From NCBI GenBank assembly GCA_030272155.1, contig CP126193.1, positions 5,022,001 to 5,086,000 on the forward strand: 64,000 nt of DNA. Direction: 5' to 3'. Source of the stretch: Tetradesmus obliquus (taxonomy: Eukaryota > Chlorophyta > Chlorophyceae > Sphaeropleales > Scenedesmaceae). Shown here in pieces: positions 33,979-45,733 of the stretch. Every line of letters begins with the position of its first letter. Within the stretch, counting starts at the first letter, position 1. Position numbers and translations under genes: made by a program. The notes under the pieces are model-generated. The model was not told the DNA's origin. It searched no databases and saw only the letters and a list, made by a program, of their open reading frames with translations.

Positions 33979-36971
33979 GTGGAACCACAAGCAACGCACA
34001 AGCACATCATTGAAGTACGGCATGATACAACCGTAAAGCACCTTGGCGTACCTGCGGGAGCAGCGGCAGCTGCAGCAGCAGCAGCAGCAACAGCAGCATC
34101 AGGGTCAGAGCAGTGGGCAGCACAGGAGGACATGAGGGTGCTGACATGGAACATGAACGGCATTCGATCCGTGGTTGCCAAGTTTGGGAACATGAAGGCG
34201 CTGCTCGAGGCTCTGTCAGCAGGTGTGCAGGCAGTCACAGTGCTCAGCATGGCAGCTGTGTCCCTTCAGGCTTCTGCAGCTGCACAGCAGCGTGGTGCTG
34301 CAGGAACATGCGCAGCGGAGCAAACACACAGTGCATGCATGTTGACGTACACTGCGTGCTTTTTTGTGCGCACGCAGACATCGTTTGCTTGCAGGAGACC
34401 AAGGCACAGCTAGACAGTGAACTGGCAGTTGTGCAAGGCTGGTGAGCATGCACGCGCATTGCAGGGACACTTAGTGTGCAGTGACTGTCCAGGCTTGAGG
34501 CGCATTGCCCGCAGCACTGCCAGCAGATGCGCATGTTCCAGGGCAAACCAGAAGTGCCCTTCTGTCTTTTCTGACCTTGACGCCATGCCCTTGATTGTGA
34601 AGGCAGTAGTAGCTGGTGGTGCATTGCTTACTCGGTGGCGTGCTGCATTGTTGTAGCTGCAGCAGCTATTCATCACCAATCCACTAGCACTCTGTTCAGA
34701 TGCAACACACGCCTGAACAGCACCAGTTGCTTTCCTGTCCTGCAGGGAGTCATTCTTTGCCTACAGCACTTGCGCCTCAGGGTCCGGCTATGCTGGCGTT
34801 GCAACGTACTGCCGTACTGCCACAGCATCTGTGCCAGTGGCTGTGGAGCACGGCCTCACAGGAACAGGCACGACTGCAGGTGCGGCAGCAGGCATGAAGT
34901 GTGGGGATGCTAGCAACTACTGGGTGCTGTGGGTAGCAACCAGGATTGCGGCGCATGGCATGCTGTGGGCAGCCAAGGTCCACGTGAACCAATGTTGCAT
35001 GTATGTACGGCTGCCTTCAAGGCTCCACCTGCACCCCTTGCCTGCCGCACGTTTCCTGCCCAAGCCTTTGCCTGCTATGAAAGTTTGTCAAGTTGCATGC
35101 AAAGAGGATCAAACCCGCACGTGCAGCAGCTGCAGCGGGCCTGCCTACCGCCCCTGCCCAGCCCCATGACCGTGCTGCCCCTCCTGCAGGTGCCAGGCTG
35201 GACAGCAGTGCTGCTGTTGCTGCTGCCGGGCCCAGCCCTGTCAGCGTCATGCTGTGTGAGGCGCTGGGGGTGGAGCTGGAGCAGCTGGCAGCACTGGACA
35301 GGGAGGGACGGGCCCTCATCACCGACCATGGGCCCTTCCTGCTGGTCAACCTGTACGGTGCGCGGCGGGTGAAGCAGCTGGGTTGACGGCTACACAGCTC
35401 CAAATATCCGCGCAGCTGTCGACACAGCCCTCCAGAGCGCTGTGGTGTGCGCATGCAACGTGCCTTGATTTGTGTGCCGTTGCTGCTGCCCCGGCTGCAG
35501 GGCCTGCCATCACCAGTGAGGAGCGTGTTGAGGAGCGCATGGCCTTCAAGATGCTCTTCTACAAGGTGAGTGGCGCTGGGCTTGGGGCCATAGCTTGGTT
35601 AATCCGTGTGCAGTAGCGCTAGCAAGCCGTAACAGCATGCCCAGCGTAGCGACAGCTACACATGCCTTGCGCACCAGCCTAATGCACTGCTTGCAGTGCA
35701 GCTTGCGTGCTTTCACTGCTACCACAGCTGGCTTACGATCACCAACACTTGCCATTATCAAACCTGCACTGCCTCTGTTTGGCTGCTGCCTTCAGGTGCT
35801 TGAGCTGCGGCTGCAGCAGTGGCTGGCTGCTGGCCGGGCCTGCCTGGTGGTGGGCGACCTCAACATCAGCCCAGCCCCCATCGACTCCTGCCACCCGCCC
35901 GCCGACTTTGACGCCCAGCGCAGCGACAGGCTGTGGCTGCAGCAGCTGCTGGCCCCACACGGGCCTGGCGTGGTGGACGCCTTCAGGCTGCACCACCCCA
36001 GCAGGTGCGGGTGGCTTGGTGGCTGGGGCGTGCAGCCTGTGGGTTGGGTAATTGTCGGCGGTTTTGGGCTGACAAGGCTGCGTGCATCGTCAGCGGTGTA
36101 TCATGCAGCTGCAGGTTACGTTTATAGCTTGAGCGGTGCCCGAGGCTATGCATCTTGCAGCAGCAGTGCTGTCAGTTTTCGTGGCCCGTGTTTCAGCAGC
36201 ACGCTTTCTGCATTGCGTTGCAGGAGGAATGCCTTCACCTGCTGGAATACAGTGACTGGCGCCAGGGTCAACAACTATGGTGAGGACTGCTACTGCAGCA
36301 TCGCCTCTTGCCACAGCATGCTTATCTGCCAGATGCAGTTCACGCCTTTGCGCAGAGCTCGCTGCGCACCGAAAGCAACAGTGACACAGGCAGCCGCTGT
36401 TGAGGCAGTGCAGAGTGATGCTTCTCCATGTCCTGCCATCATTTGTGCTCCCAATATTCCTTGGCATCACAGAGAGCCCTCTTGCTGGCCTTGCTGCAGG
36501 CACCCGCATAGATCACATTCTGGCAGCAGGGCGGATACCAGCCGGCCTGTCAGCCGCAGCAACATCAGCAGCGCCAAAAGGTAGCAACAACAGCAGCACT
36601 GGCGAGCAACAGCCTCCGCTCAGCTCTCTGGCAGCAGCACAACCAGCAGATTCAACCCTAGCAGCAGCAACAGCAGCCGCAGCACACCCGCCATCTAGCA
36701 CCTTCAGCTTCAGCAGCCTGGTCAGCGGCTGTGACATCATGGCAGACTTCCAGGGCTCTGACCATGCGCCAGTGTGGGCTGACCTGGCGCTGCCGCTGCA
36801 GGCCCTGCCCGCAGGACACCCGGTGCCAGCTGGAGCAGGCAGCCGGCTGTTTCCTGCGAAGCAGCAGACCATCAAGCTCTGGCTGCAGCCCAAGCAGCAG
36901 GTGCTGCTGCTGCAGCAGCAGCAATGCTGGGACCAGCCCTCACAGCATAGTGCAGCAGCTGGCGTGCCAGC

Positions 36972-37013
<42 letters not shown>

Positions 37014-37514
37014 TGGTGGTTCAAGCCAGCTACTGCAGCGGCAGCCTGACGGTGTTGGGTGCAGCGTGACAGCAACAGCTGCTGCTGCAGCAGCACGTAC
37101 AGCTGGAGCTACGCGCCCAGCACACACCAGCAGTAGAGGGGCCAGCAGCGGCAGCGGGCGCTCAGCTTGTATTGCTGGCAAGCGCAAAGTTGACACACAT
37201 GCAGCTGCCGGGGCCAGCAGCAAGCGCAATCAGACAAACTTGCTGGGCCTAGGGTTCAAGCGACAACCTCCAGCACCAACTCAGCAGCAGGCAGCAGCAA
37301 TAGCTGCTGGTCAGCACGCAGCATCTGCTGCAGAGGCAAGACATGGAGCGCATACAGTACAGGCGCAGCAGCAGCAGCAGCAGTGTTCATCTGAGCACTT
37401 TGCTTCCCAATATGGCAGCCAGGCAGCAGCTGCATGGCCAGGCGCGCGTGCACAGCTGCAACGCCAGCCTGGCTCACTCCCTGCTGATCACCAGCAACAG
37501 CAGCAGCAGCCCCT

Positions 37515-37550
<36 letters not shown>

Positions 37551-37878
37551 CATCCAGCAGGAGGCCAGCACGGCAGCCGCAAGCAGCAGCGGGGCGGAGG
37601 TAGCAGCTGTGCAGCAGGCGCTGCAACAGCACCAGCAGGATGCATCAGCAGCTTGGCAGCGCATAACACAGAAGATGCAGCCGCCCAAGTGTCACTGCAA
37701 GGAGCCCAGCGTAGTGCGTGTGAGCAAGAAGCAGAACGAGAACTACTTGAGGCAGTTCTATACCTGTGCTCGACCTGCAGGGCCGCCTGGTGTGGGCCGC
37801 TGCAGCTTCTTCCAGTGGGCCACTGCACCCAAGGTCAAAGCTAAGCCAGCTGCGCAGGCAGGTGCAGGCCGGCAGTGA
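33979..37878 (+). CDS. APE2: AP endonuclease 2 with GRF zinc finger
   Basis: Eight exons: 33979-34222, 34378-34441, 34746-34879, 35190-35357, 35501-35565, 35796-36004, 36224-36279 and 36500-37878 (772 aa). The exonuclease/endonuclease/phosphatase fold is clear: MRVLTWNMNGIRSVV, DIVCLQETKAQ (metal-binding Glu), GDLNISPAPIDSCHP (Asp/Asn pair), AFTCWNTVTGARVNNYG, TRIDHILAAG, and SDHAPVWADL (Asp-His). A C-terminal GRF finger follows, with CHCKEPSVVRVSKK then RQFYTC and GRCSFFQWA. APE2 acts at abasic sites and as a PCNA-linked 3'-5' exonuclease. QTNLLGLGF, near residue 550, is only a weak PCNA-box candidate. About 55 low-complexity residues interrupt the catalytic domain between RIDHIL and the SDH motif, and about 330 Q/A-rich residues separate catalytic domain and finger. 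Translation may begin at the second ATG, shortly before MRVLTW. Confidence 0.92.
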
Positions 37879-38289
37879 GCTGTAACAGGAGCTGTTACTA
37901 TCCATGTAGTGGATGATTAGACATTTGTGACTCACACCTACGTGTGAGGCACGCGGCAGTCAATGTGACATTGTACCGCCTTGTTAGAACTACGCGTGCC
38001 TTGCAACGTAGGCGGCTTATACCAGCTATCGCTGGGCCTCAGGCGTATCATTGGTTTACTAACCTTCTTTTACATTACGCTTCCACACACGTTATACTCA
38101 GTCCTGCTACATGAGCCTTGACGGCAGTGTTCCTGCTGTGACATGTCGACAATTGAACTGCTTGTGGATGCATGCAAGCGGGGTGATGTTGACAGAAGGG
38201 TTGTATGTGGATGCATGCAAGCAGTGATGTGATGTGTGTATCGTGTGCGTTTTGGGTGTAACTGGTCTGCCAGCAAATGTCCTACTGCA
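37879..38289. other. APE2 3' flank
   Basis: Short spacer with TGTAA three bases after the APE2 stop (37881-37885). It contains the repeated phrase GTGGATGCATGCAAGC at about 38164 and 38207, spaced about 43 bp. No gene is seen. Confidence 0.4.
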
Positions 38290-39085
38290 GCTAGGGAGCA
38301 GCAGGCAGCAGCAGCAGCACTGCTGGGCAGACCGAGTGATGAAGCAGCAGCTGCCGCAGACTGCAGGACAGAGCAGCAGCAGCTGCTGGCAGACATGCGC
38401 AGGCATGCCTGCCGCAGCAGCTGCGCGCCTTGCGCAGGCAGTGGCAAGCGGCATCCCGCTCAGCAATGCCTGCAACAACCCTAGCTGTGTGAGCCTGGCG
38501 CAGCGCAGTGAGCTGCTGCTGGTGAAAGGCAAGAGCTGCAGGTGTGGACGCTGCAGGGCGGCAAGGTGAGAGGAGGGCAGCTGGCTGAGTGGCTGCTGCC
38601 TGAGGAAGCTGGAAGCTCTCATGTACGCTGTGTTGTGGCGTGGCTGGTGACAGTGCTGCATTGAAGTGTCTCAAAGCGGCAGGGAGTGCTGACCTTCTGC
38701 TTTCACGGGCCCGTTCAAGCGGCAGCTGTATGTCGGCAGAGATTCTCACAAGGCATTTTGAAACGACGCAAAGTCTGGAAGCTAAACACGCGTGTTCTGC
38801 CTGCTGCAAGCATCGCTGTCACCGCAGATCCAGGCAGCTGTTGCAACTGTGTGGCATGTTCTGACTGTATCTAGCGCAGGGAGCCATGCGTACTTCTGTT
38901 CTGTATCTATTTAAGATACGGTATCATTGTTGGAGTGACTTGCTGTCTCCCTCTCCTCTCATGGCTGCTGCTGCCGTCACTGCCAGGTACTGCTGCAAGA
39001 CCTGCCAGATGGAGCAATGAAATGGCACACAAGGCGCTGTGCAGGAGCAGGGCCAAGCTAGCGGCACCAGCAGCAGCAGGTGCAT
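38290..39085 (+). pseudogene. Degenerate MYND-finger gene tail
   Basis: The exon ending 38565 encodes ASGIPLSNACNNPSCVSLAQ and then KGKSCRCGRCRAAR. After a GT-AG intron, 38987 onward gives YCCKTCQMEQ. Together these make the first two-thirds of a MYND zinc finger of the algal CNNPxC...CxxCRxARYC type. The next codon is TGA where MYND domains have Trp. Reading resumes in another frame as MAHKALCRSRAKLA, which fits the finger's HKxxC end. One nonsense change plus one extra base therefore break it. Nothing of the long N-terminal part of such proteins lies upstream, because APE2 ends at 37878. This looks like a 3' gene fragment. Confidence 0.6.
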
Positions 39086-39300
39086 AAGCCCAGCAGTAGC
39101 TAGGAAATGTAATGACAAAGAGTGTGGGCACCGCAGTCAGCAGCCGCCGTCGGCAGCAGCGCTGTGGAGCGCCCCTGAAAGCTCAAAACGCGTCGTTGTT
39201 GGACGGGTTGGGTGTGGTATTGTGGTTGTACGTGATGGCAGCAGTGGCTGCCTTGTGATGTTTACTCGACTCATATATGACAGCACGAGATTGTCAAGTA

Positions 39301-39336
39301 AGGATGAACACACACTATATAGTGTGTGTTCATCCT
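39301..39336. repeat. Perfect 36-bp palindrome
   Basis: An 18-base arm AGGATGAACACACACTAT is followed immediately by its exact reverse complement, with no spacer. The centre is CTATATAG. It lies between the MYND tail fragment and the start of the next family member, ending 20 bases before the ATG at 39356. Confidence 0.95.
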
Positions 39337-39355
39337 GTTGAGGCTCAGAGCCAAA

Positions 39356-41135
39356 ATGAGTTACACCAAGATGGTGCCAGGACCCACATGTAACTATCCT
39401 CTCTTTGAACAGCTGAACGCCGCTTCCAAATGCATACGCAAAATTCAGGCAAAAGTAGGTTTGTTTGACTTCTGCAATGAAACACCCCAATCACTCTGCC
39501 GACTGGTGGGCTGGCAGTGCTGAAGGGCAAGTAATGCAGCTGCAGCATTGAAGAGCTGGCCAGCATGCAGCGCTGGGCAAGCAGCACCTGGCACCGGTGC
39601 GTGCATACATTCTTTGGGCGCACTGCGTTGATTACGCACCTCTCGTTGAGCTCCAGGCGCTGGTACGGGATGCCACGGTCAGGAGTAACACGTCCAAGGT
39701 TGTCAGCTACAGCACTGCTTTCGAAGCCAGCCTGGTTCACTTGGTGCAAGAGGTTCAACCAAATACCGTTTCGTGGCCACAGGTGCATACTCAGTCCTCA
39801 AACGTAGCCGCCTTGATGCAAGTCTTTGAGGGAAAAGCGGAGCTTCGTTGCAGTTCACAGCGCTCCCCCGCAATTACAACTACATGCAGCGCCCCGATCT
39901 GGTCCGTTTTGCTGAGATACGCAGCGTGCTGGAGGATCTGGCAAAAGGCGACATCGATGTCTTCGGCAAGCTGCAGCCGAGGCTGTTTCGAGCCTTGCCG
40001 AAGATCCAGAAGCGGCTCGGGAAGCCTTCCTACATAGCCATGGCAGCGTTCAGCCCAAACGAACTTGTCTTGTTGACAGCTGCTGCTGCAGCGACTAGCA
40101 GAGGCTTATCTCTGGTTGTACACGGGAGCAACAGCAGCAGCAGCAGGAGCTTGCCAGCATACAGCAACGGGCTGCTGTGCATAAGTCGATGCTGTGAAGC
40201 AGTGATAGCAATTGCAGCCTTGCATACAACAAGCTCATCCGCCATCATCAAGCGGCGTGCGGGAGTGGAGGTGGCTGTGGCCGTACAGTCAGCAGGTGCG
40301 CACACACCACTGTTGCAGCAGCATCCAACTATGATGGGCGGCAGCTGTTGATCAGCACTTCATCCATGCCTGTTGAAATGGCCAAGGTTTTGGGCCATTC
40401 CTAAAGCCGCATGCATGCGATCACCGCCACCAACCGCTGCCTGAGGGAACACGCTGTATGGAGCTGTGCTTGCAAACATAGTACATATCCAATGCTATCA
40501 GCTCGCACATGCTCACACATGTTGCCTGTTTCTTCTGTGCGGCCTTCGTGCTGCCCTGCAGGGCTGCCAGCAGCTCTTTCAGCTGCCTGCGGTGCAACAG
40601 CACGCATGATCGAGCAGCAGCAGCAGCAGCAGCAGTCAGATCCACAGCTTGCAAGCGCTGTGATGGTGCTAGCAGAGGCAGAACTTGATCTCGTGGAATC
40701 AATGACGATAGTTTGGCCATCTGGAAGCAGCAGCAGCAGCAGCACTAGCAGCAGCACTAGCAGCGACAGCAGCGGCGGCAACAGCAGCAGCAGCAGCAGC
40801 AGTGACTACCACCGCTGGCTCAGCAGCAGCCACCAGCTATGCATGGTTGCCCTGCCTGCTGCCCGGCTGGCTGTAGCTGTGCTAGCCAACTCAGCAGGTC
40901 AGCAGGAGATCCGCTGCGCAATGAGCACGGCAGTGGTGTTCTACAAAGGCATAGCTGCAGAGGCGCCGGACAACTACTTGACTGAGACAGACGCAGCATC
41001 GGATGCTGTGCGCAGCCACATCAGTAATCAGGACAGTCAGACTTCACCATTACAGCAGCTGCTGCAGTCATCAGAGCTGCTGCGGCTGCTTGCTGCTGCG
41101 CATGCTCTGTACGCCCAGCATCTGGCGTGCCTGCT

Positions 41136-41169
<34 letters not shown>

Positions 41170-42364
41170 GGCAGCAGCAGTGATTACGGAGCAAGGGGCA
41201 ACACACAGACTCAAGCATCATCAGCAGCAGCAGCATCAGCAGCGGCGGCATCGGCAGCAGCGTGGGCCAGTGGGGATGCTGGCAGCAGCACAACAGCACA
41301 GCTGCTGCAGGCGGCTGGCTTTCCGCAGCTGCAGCAGGTGCTGGCATCCGCAGCTGCCCTGGCTGCTGTCGTCAAGGGAGCCAGCAACATAGCTAGTGAA
41401 GCGGAGAAGGTCTTGGCACAGATGACGAAAGTGCTGCACCAGGTGCTCAACAACATGCCGGGCATCGACGGCAGCATTGGCAGTGCATCTGCAGGGTTAC
41501 CTCAGCCAACAAGCAGCAGAACCATGCCACAGTAGCAGCAGCAGGCGCAGTATACACTTGAGGGGCTGCTGCAGCCGTGGGCTGCATTGGTGGTGCAGTC
41601 TGTGCTGCTAGCTCCCAACGTCAGTGCCAAGGCATACAGCTTACTCACGCTGCAGCTGCAGCTGCGGATGCTGTCGACGCATTGCGACGAGCTGCTGGCT
41701 TTGAAGATAAAGCAGAGCCTGCTGCAGCCTGTGCTGCTGCAGCTGCTGCCACACCTGCAGCAGCTGCTGGCTGACCTGGCCAGCTGCACTGGCAGGGCTG
41801 TCGGCCACCACAGCTTCCTTGAAGGCACCTTGGCTCACCTGCTGCTGCACATGGTTGACGGAGGTGAGACCTACTTAAGGTAGCACTTAAAGCTGTCCCA
41901 GTACAGCCCTCCGCTGTTGTTTGAGCTGCCAGGCTTACTGTGCAACAGATGCCAGGCTTATTTGAAGCATGCCTCAGCGCAGCCACGGATAAATTTTACC
42001 AAATACACGCTTTAAACAACGTCAACTCCCTGGTTCTCTTCACTTGCAGACAACAAATACCTCACCGCCCTCTTTGTCACCATCTGCGGCAGCAGAACCA
42101 GCAGCAGCAGCAGCCGCCGCAGCAGCAGCAGCAGCACCACCACCACCACCAGCGGCACCTGCCCTCAGGCCATCCAGGGCCTGGCAGAAGGCCTCAGCAG
42201 CTGATGTAAAAAACAAGTTCAACTTATCGCATGTACAGGCGTTCACATTGTGCAGCAGCAGCAGCACCAGCAGGCTTGGAGGGAGCAGCAGCAGTTGCTG
42301 TGCTGGAGTTGCTGCGGCAGCAGCAACGTTGCAGCTCAAACACGCACGACACAGCACAACATAA
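39356..42364 (+). pseudogene. Broken algal repeat-family gene, N-terminal part
   Basis: Five exons join in phase: 39356-39454, 39585-39782, 39854-40295, 40562-41863 and 42050-42204. The product has a non-repetitive start (MSYTKMVPGPTCNYPLFEQL) and then LPRNYNYMQRPDLVRFAEIR and GKLQPRLFRALPKIQKRLG. Long Ala/Leu-rich helices follow, with Ser runs (QLCMVALPAARLAVAVLANS; MLSTHCDELLALKIKQSLLQ; DNKYLTALFVTICG). The frame is cut by a TAG inside a Gln run (41533-41535). The Ser run of the last exon leads to a TGA at 42202, whereas the shifted frame continues as ALRPSRAWQKASAADV. I believe these belong to a large Scenedesmaceae-type family that ends in a MYND finger; that link is inference. No MYND end is present here, so the gene appears truncated as well as mutated. 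Confidence 0.55.
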
Positions 42365-43685
42365 CTCACTCAACTTGCATTTACATTCTTGATTACCCCT
42401 TTTTAAAGCTTGAGATGCACTCTGAGCACTCTGCAACTGGTGTGGGTAGGCAGCAGTGTCAATCATGTTGCGTACCTGCAGGTGCACTTCTGCGCAAGCC
42501 ATCAATGGCTCATAGCACCCTTGCCAGCACACGCACACTGCTTGTACGTGGCGTTCCTGATTTTTCTGCCTGAAGGGCAGTATGGCTGCAGCGCACTGCA
42601 TGCCCTGACTATGGCATGCACGCTTGTCGGAGAGATTGGGGGTTCAAACAAGCTGCCGCCCGTGGTCTGCTGTAGACCAGGGCAGGGGCGGGGTCGAAGG
42701 CTGTTTTGCCCAACGCTAGCCCGGCACACATCTAAGGCGTAGATTGTACGGGTGCACAAACCGGGTTTGCAGCAGTCAGTGTTGTGGGCGTGCCCGCCTT
42801 GATGGCTGCATGGCATGTTCGTTGTGGTGTCCGCTGCATGGTGATTACCAAGTGGTTGCAGCACCTTTCATCCGTCGCACAAGACAAGACAAGACAAGAC
42901 AGAGAAAACTGTCATTCTACAAGACAGCACTACTGATACGGTTTCCATTGCTCACGCACACGGGATGTTCCCAGTACAGCCAGCTGGCAACCATGCATGA
43001 CAGATGTCACCCAGCAATGCCCACTAGCGCTTCCACGGGATGGCACAAGCTCTTGGGAATGCATGCAGCGCTGTGCCCTGTCACAAGTGCACCCCTGACA
43101 AAGTAGCACCATGTCATCAACCATGTAATCAGCGAGGAAGAGAGGTACATGATATTCCTCACAAGAGCTTCTTCCCAGCGTAAAAAATACATGGTTTTGA
43201 TAACCATGCATGTTGAGGCGCTGCTTCTAGTGAATCAGGAGTGGCTGTTGCCTGCCAGCTTGCTGCAACGACCCTTCCACTAATGCACCTGACTGCTGCT
43301 CAAGACAAATATGGTACAAAGTGCATATAGGCACCAACGGCATACCCGATGGCACACCTGCCTGTTCCTACTGTACAGTGGCGCCCTTATGTGCACACAG
43401 AAACGTCACAAGGCCTCCCATGCACACCACTCAAGGAATGGCTGTGACTGCAGGCTTGTCACAAAAAAAACCTGCTGCATGTAGCTACACAGCTGCTGGC
43501 ATCACCAAGGCTGCACCTGCTGCTGTGGTCCCAGCTACTCCTGCAGCTAGTGCTACCCTTTCAGTTTCAAGAACACATATTCAACTGCTGTGTAGCTGAT
43601 CTCTTCCCACTCAGCACACCCCCAGCAACACTGTACACGCAGCATCGCAGCTGCAACCGTGCTGCTGTGGAATGCACAAGCAGCC
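42365..43685. other. Intergenic stretch with a pentanucleotide repeat
   Basis: No gene is recognised. A (ACAAG)n run of about four units lies at 42879-42900. The phrase TGGTCTGCTGTAGACCAGG near 42663-42681 forms a short hairpin. The right end is the 3' flank of the HAD gene. Confidence 0.4.
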
Positions 43686-45733
43686 TTACGCAGCCATGAC
43701 CCGGATGGGCACGCCAGCCAGCACCTCGTCTGCGTGCGGCTCTGCTGCTGTATTGACAGGCGCAAACAGCTGCGGCAGCACCGCCGGCAGCTCGTCAAAG
43801 TGGCGCACCACCAGGTCAGCGCCAGGCACGTGCTGCGCGCTGTCACTGACCAGCACCTGCACGCACATACATTTGCAGCAGCATCAGACATTTAAGTCAG
43901 CCAAGGCGCCAACAGTAAATATGTGTGGCAGCAACATGTACAGAAACTGTTGAACGAGTGCAGGGCAGCACGGCGCAGACGTAACTACAGATTCCTACCA
44001 CCCAGTGGCAAAAAGAACCCTGCTGCTCTGCGCAGCTCACCGTGAAGATGCCCAGCTCGTGTGCTGCTGCGATGTTGCGCGGGCTGTCATCAATAAAGAT
44101 GGTGTTGCTGGCAGTGGCGCCAATGCGCTCCATCACCAGCTGGTACACCTGCAGACACAAATAGCATGTAACGATGAGCTCCTATCATGAGCGCAAGCTG
44201 ACCTGCCTGGGACGGGTGTCAGCACACAGCACATGCACACTGCACATCCTGGGATGAACTGATGCTCGCAGCTGCAGCCACAGCTGGTCACAGGCAACAG
44301 TAGGCGCGGGCAATGCGTCTGGCCAGAAGCCCCCCTCACTAAGAAGCTGCAGCAAGCGCCAAAGCAGCTCTAATAGCCTGCAGCTGCTCATCAAGCTGCT
44401 GCTTGTTTGTCCACTCACGTGTTTGCTGGGCTTGCACAGCACTGGCCGCTCTGCTGTGATGATGCCTGCCTGCTGCCCCAGCTCCTGCACATTCTCGTAG
44501 CAGAATACGTCCTGCAAGCACAAGCAAGTGAGCACGGCACACACCGATAACATTTTCAAGCCGATGTCAGGTAGCAGAAGCATAAACACACATGCACCAA
44601 GCATGGCATGTATGCAGCGCCTACTCTTGCACCGAATGCACTGTCCAGACGTGAAACCACACAGGCAACACAGCTCTGAAAGTACATGTGCACAGCATTG
44701 CCGCCGCACCTGGAAGCAGTCGCTGATGCCCAGCCGCTTCAGGCACTTGACTGCATGCCGGTAGTCTGCATTGGTGAGCAGGTGCTTCTGCAGGTTGCAG
44801 CGCGCCAGCACCTGCAGAATGGCGAGTGCAATGCGCGTTTTCAGTAAGCTTGCACTTACTGAACCTGCAACTGCTGGCTGCCCAGCCAAGCAGTGTAGTG
44901 TACTATAGCAACAAGGGGCTGGCCGCTCGCTACATGCTTGAGTCAGGCATCCTGCAACCGTCGCTGTCCTGCAGCGCACCTGGCGTGTGGTTGGCTGCTC
45001 ATGCAGCAGCTTGTCATACTCCAGGCTGTCGTGCACTGCTGCGTGCCAGTCGTCCACATCTAACTGGTAGCCGTGTGTGAGCAGCCCACACATGGTGGTG
45101 CCATAGCCATGGTACAGCTCCCGCGACAGCTCGTGCACCTCAGCCTCAGGCACACCCAGCTTGTCCACCATGTAGCCTGCATGCACAAGCACCACGAGTG
45201 TCAGCAGGGAGGCAGTTGCACTGCAGGACAGCGCATGGGTAGCTAGAGCAGCTAGACCAAGGCAGGAGACATCCAGCTGCGCTGTACACACACGCATGTA
45301 CAGCCTCAGCTGCAAGCCATGCAGCAAGAGTGAGGTGGGTGGCCTCAGGGATGCTGGTGCTGCTTGCTAGCTGCATCAACTGCTGCTGGCAACAGCCTGT
45401 GCTGTGCATGCTACTAGCTGTACCAGCAGTTCAACATGCTGAAGGTGGCAAGCTGCTGCGAGTCGAAGATTCCTCGTCATCATATGCTGGAAGCACCGTA
45501 CACTCACGTTTGATGTTTTGGGCTACGCTTTGCGGAATAACCTCTGCGACAGCATCAAAAAGCACGTCAAACAACCTCATTTGGCACTGCTTCATGAGGA
45601 TGCGCGCCTGAAGGCGTGGGTGAGCTTGAGCTCACTGGGTCTCACCTATCCGGTAGAGGCAATCGTCCAAATCGCAAAGAATGTGCGAAAATTCACGCCC
45701 ATACACTACGTTCTCGGCTGCAAGCGCTCCCAT
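43686..45733 (-). CDS. HAD hydrolase, pyrimidine 5'-nucleotidase (SDT1) type
   Basis: Seven exons: 45733-45646, 45543-45508, 45176-44980, 44811-44710, 44511-44419, 44148-44041 and 43856-43686 (264 aa). HAD motif I is LCDLDDCLYRI (nucleophile and acid Asp). The cap is IPQSVAQNIKRYMVDKLG, VHELSRELYHGYGTTMCGL and THGYQLDVDDWHAAVH. Motif II is HLLTNADYRHAVKCLKRLG, motif III the Lys of VLCKPSKHV, and motif IV TIFIDDSPRNIAAAHELG. This pattern fits the SDT1/PHM8 group of pyrimidine and nucleotide 5'-monophosphatases and their plant relatives. Substrate is not predictable from sequence alone. Length is normal for the group. The segment ENVQELGQQAGIITAERP replaces the usual short loop before the Lys. 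Head-to-head with CBP80. Confidence 0.88.

Noticed and set aside
41533..41535. TAG read as glutamine (genetic code change)
   Set aside because: The PNP gene ends in TAG at its natural end and other genes use standard stops; a point mutation is simpler.
42640..42760. Possible tRNA-like fold (GGGGTTCAAAC and nearby hairpin)
   Set aside because: No complete cloverleaf with proper stem lengths or anticodon arm could be drawn.
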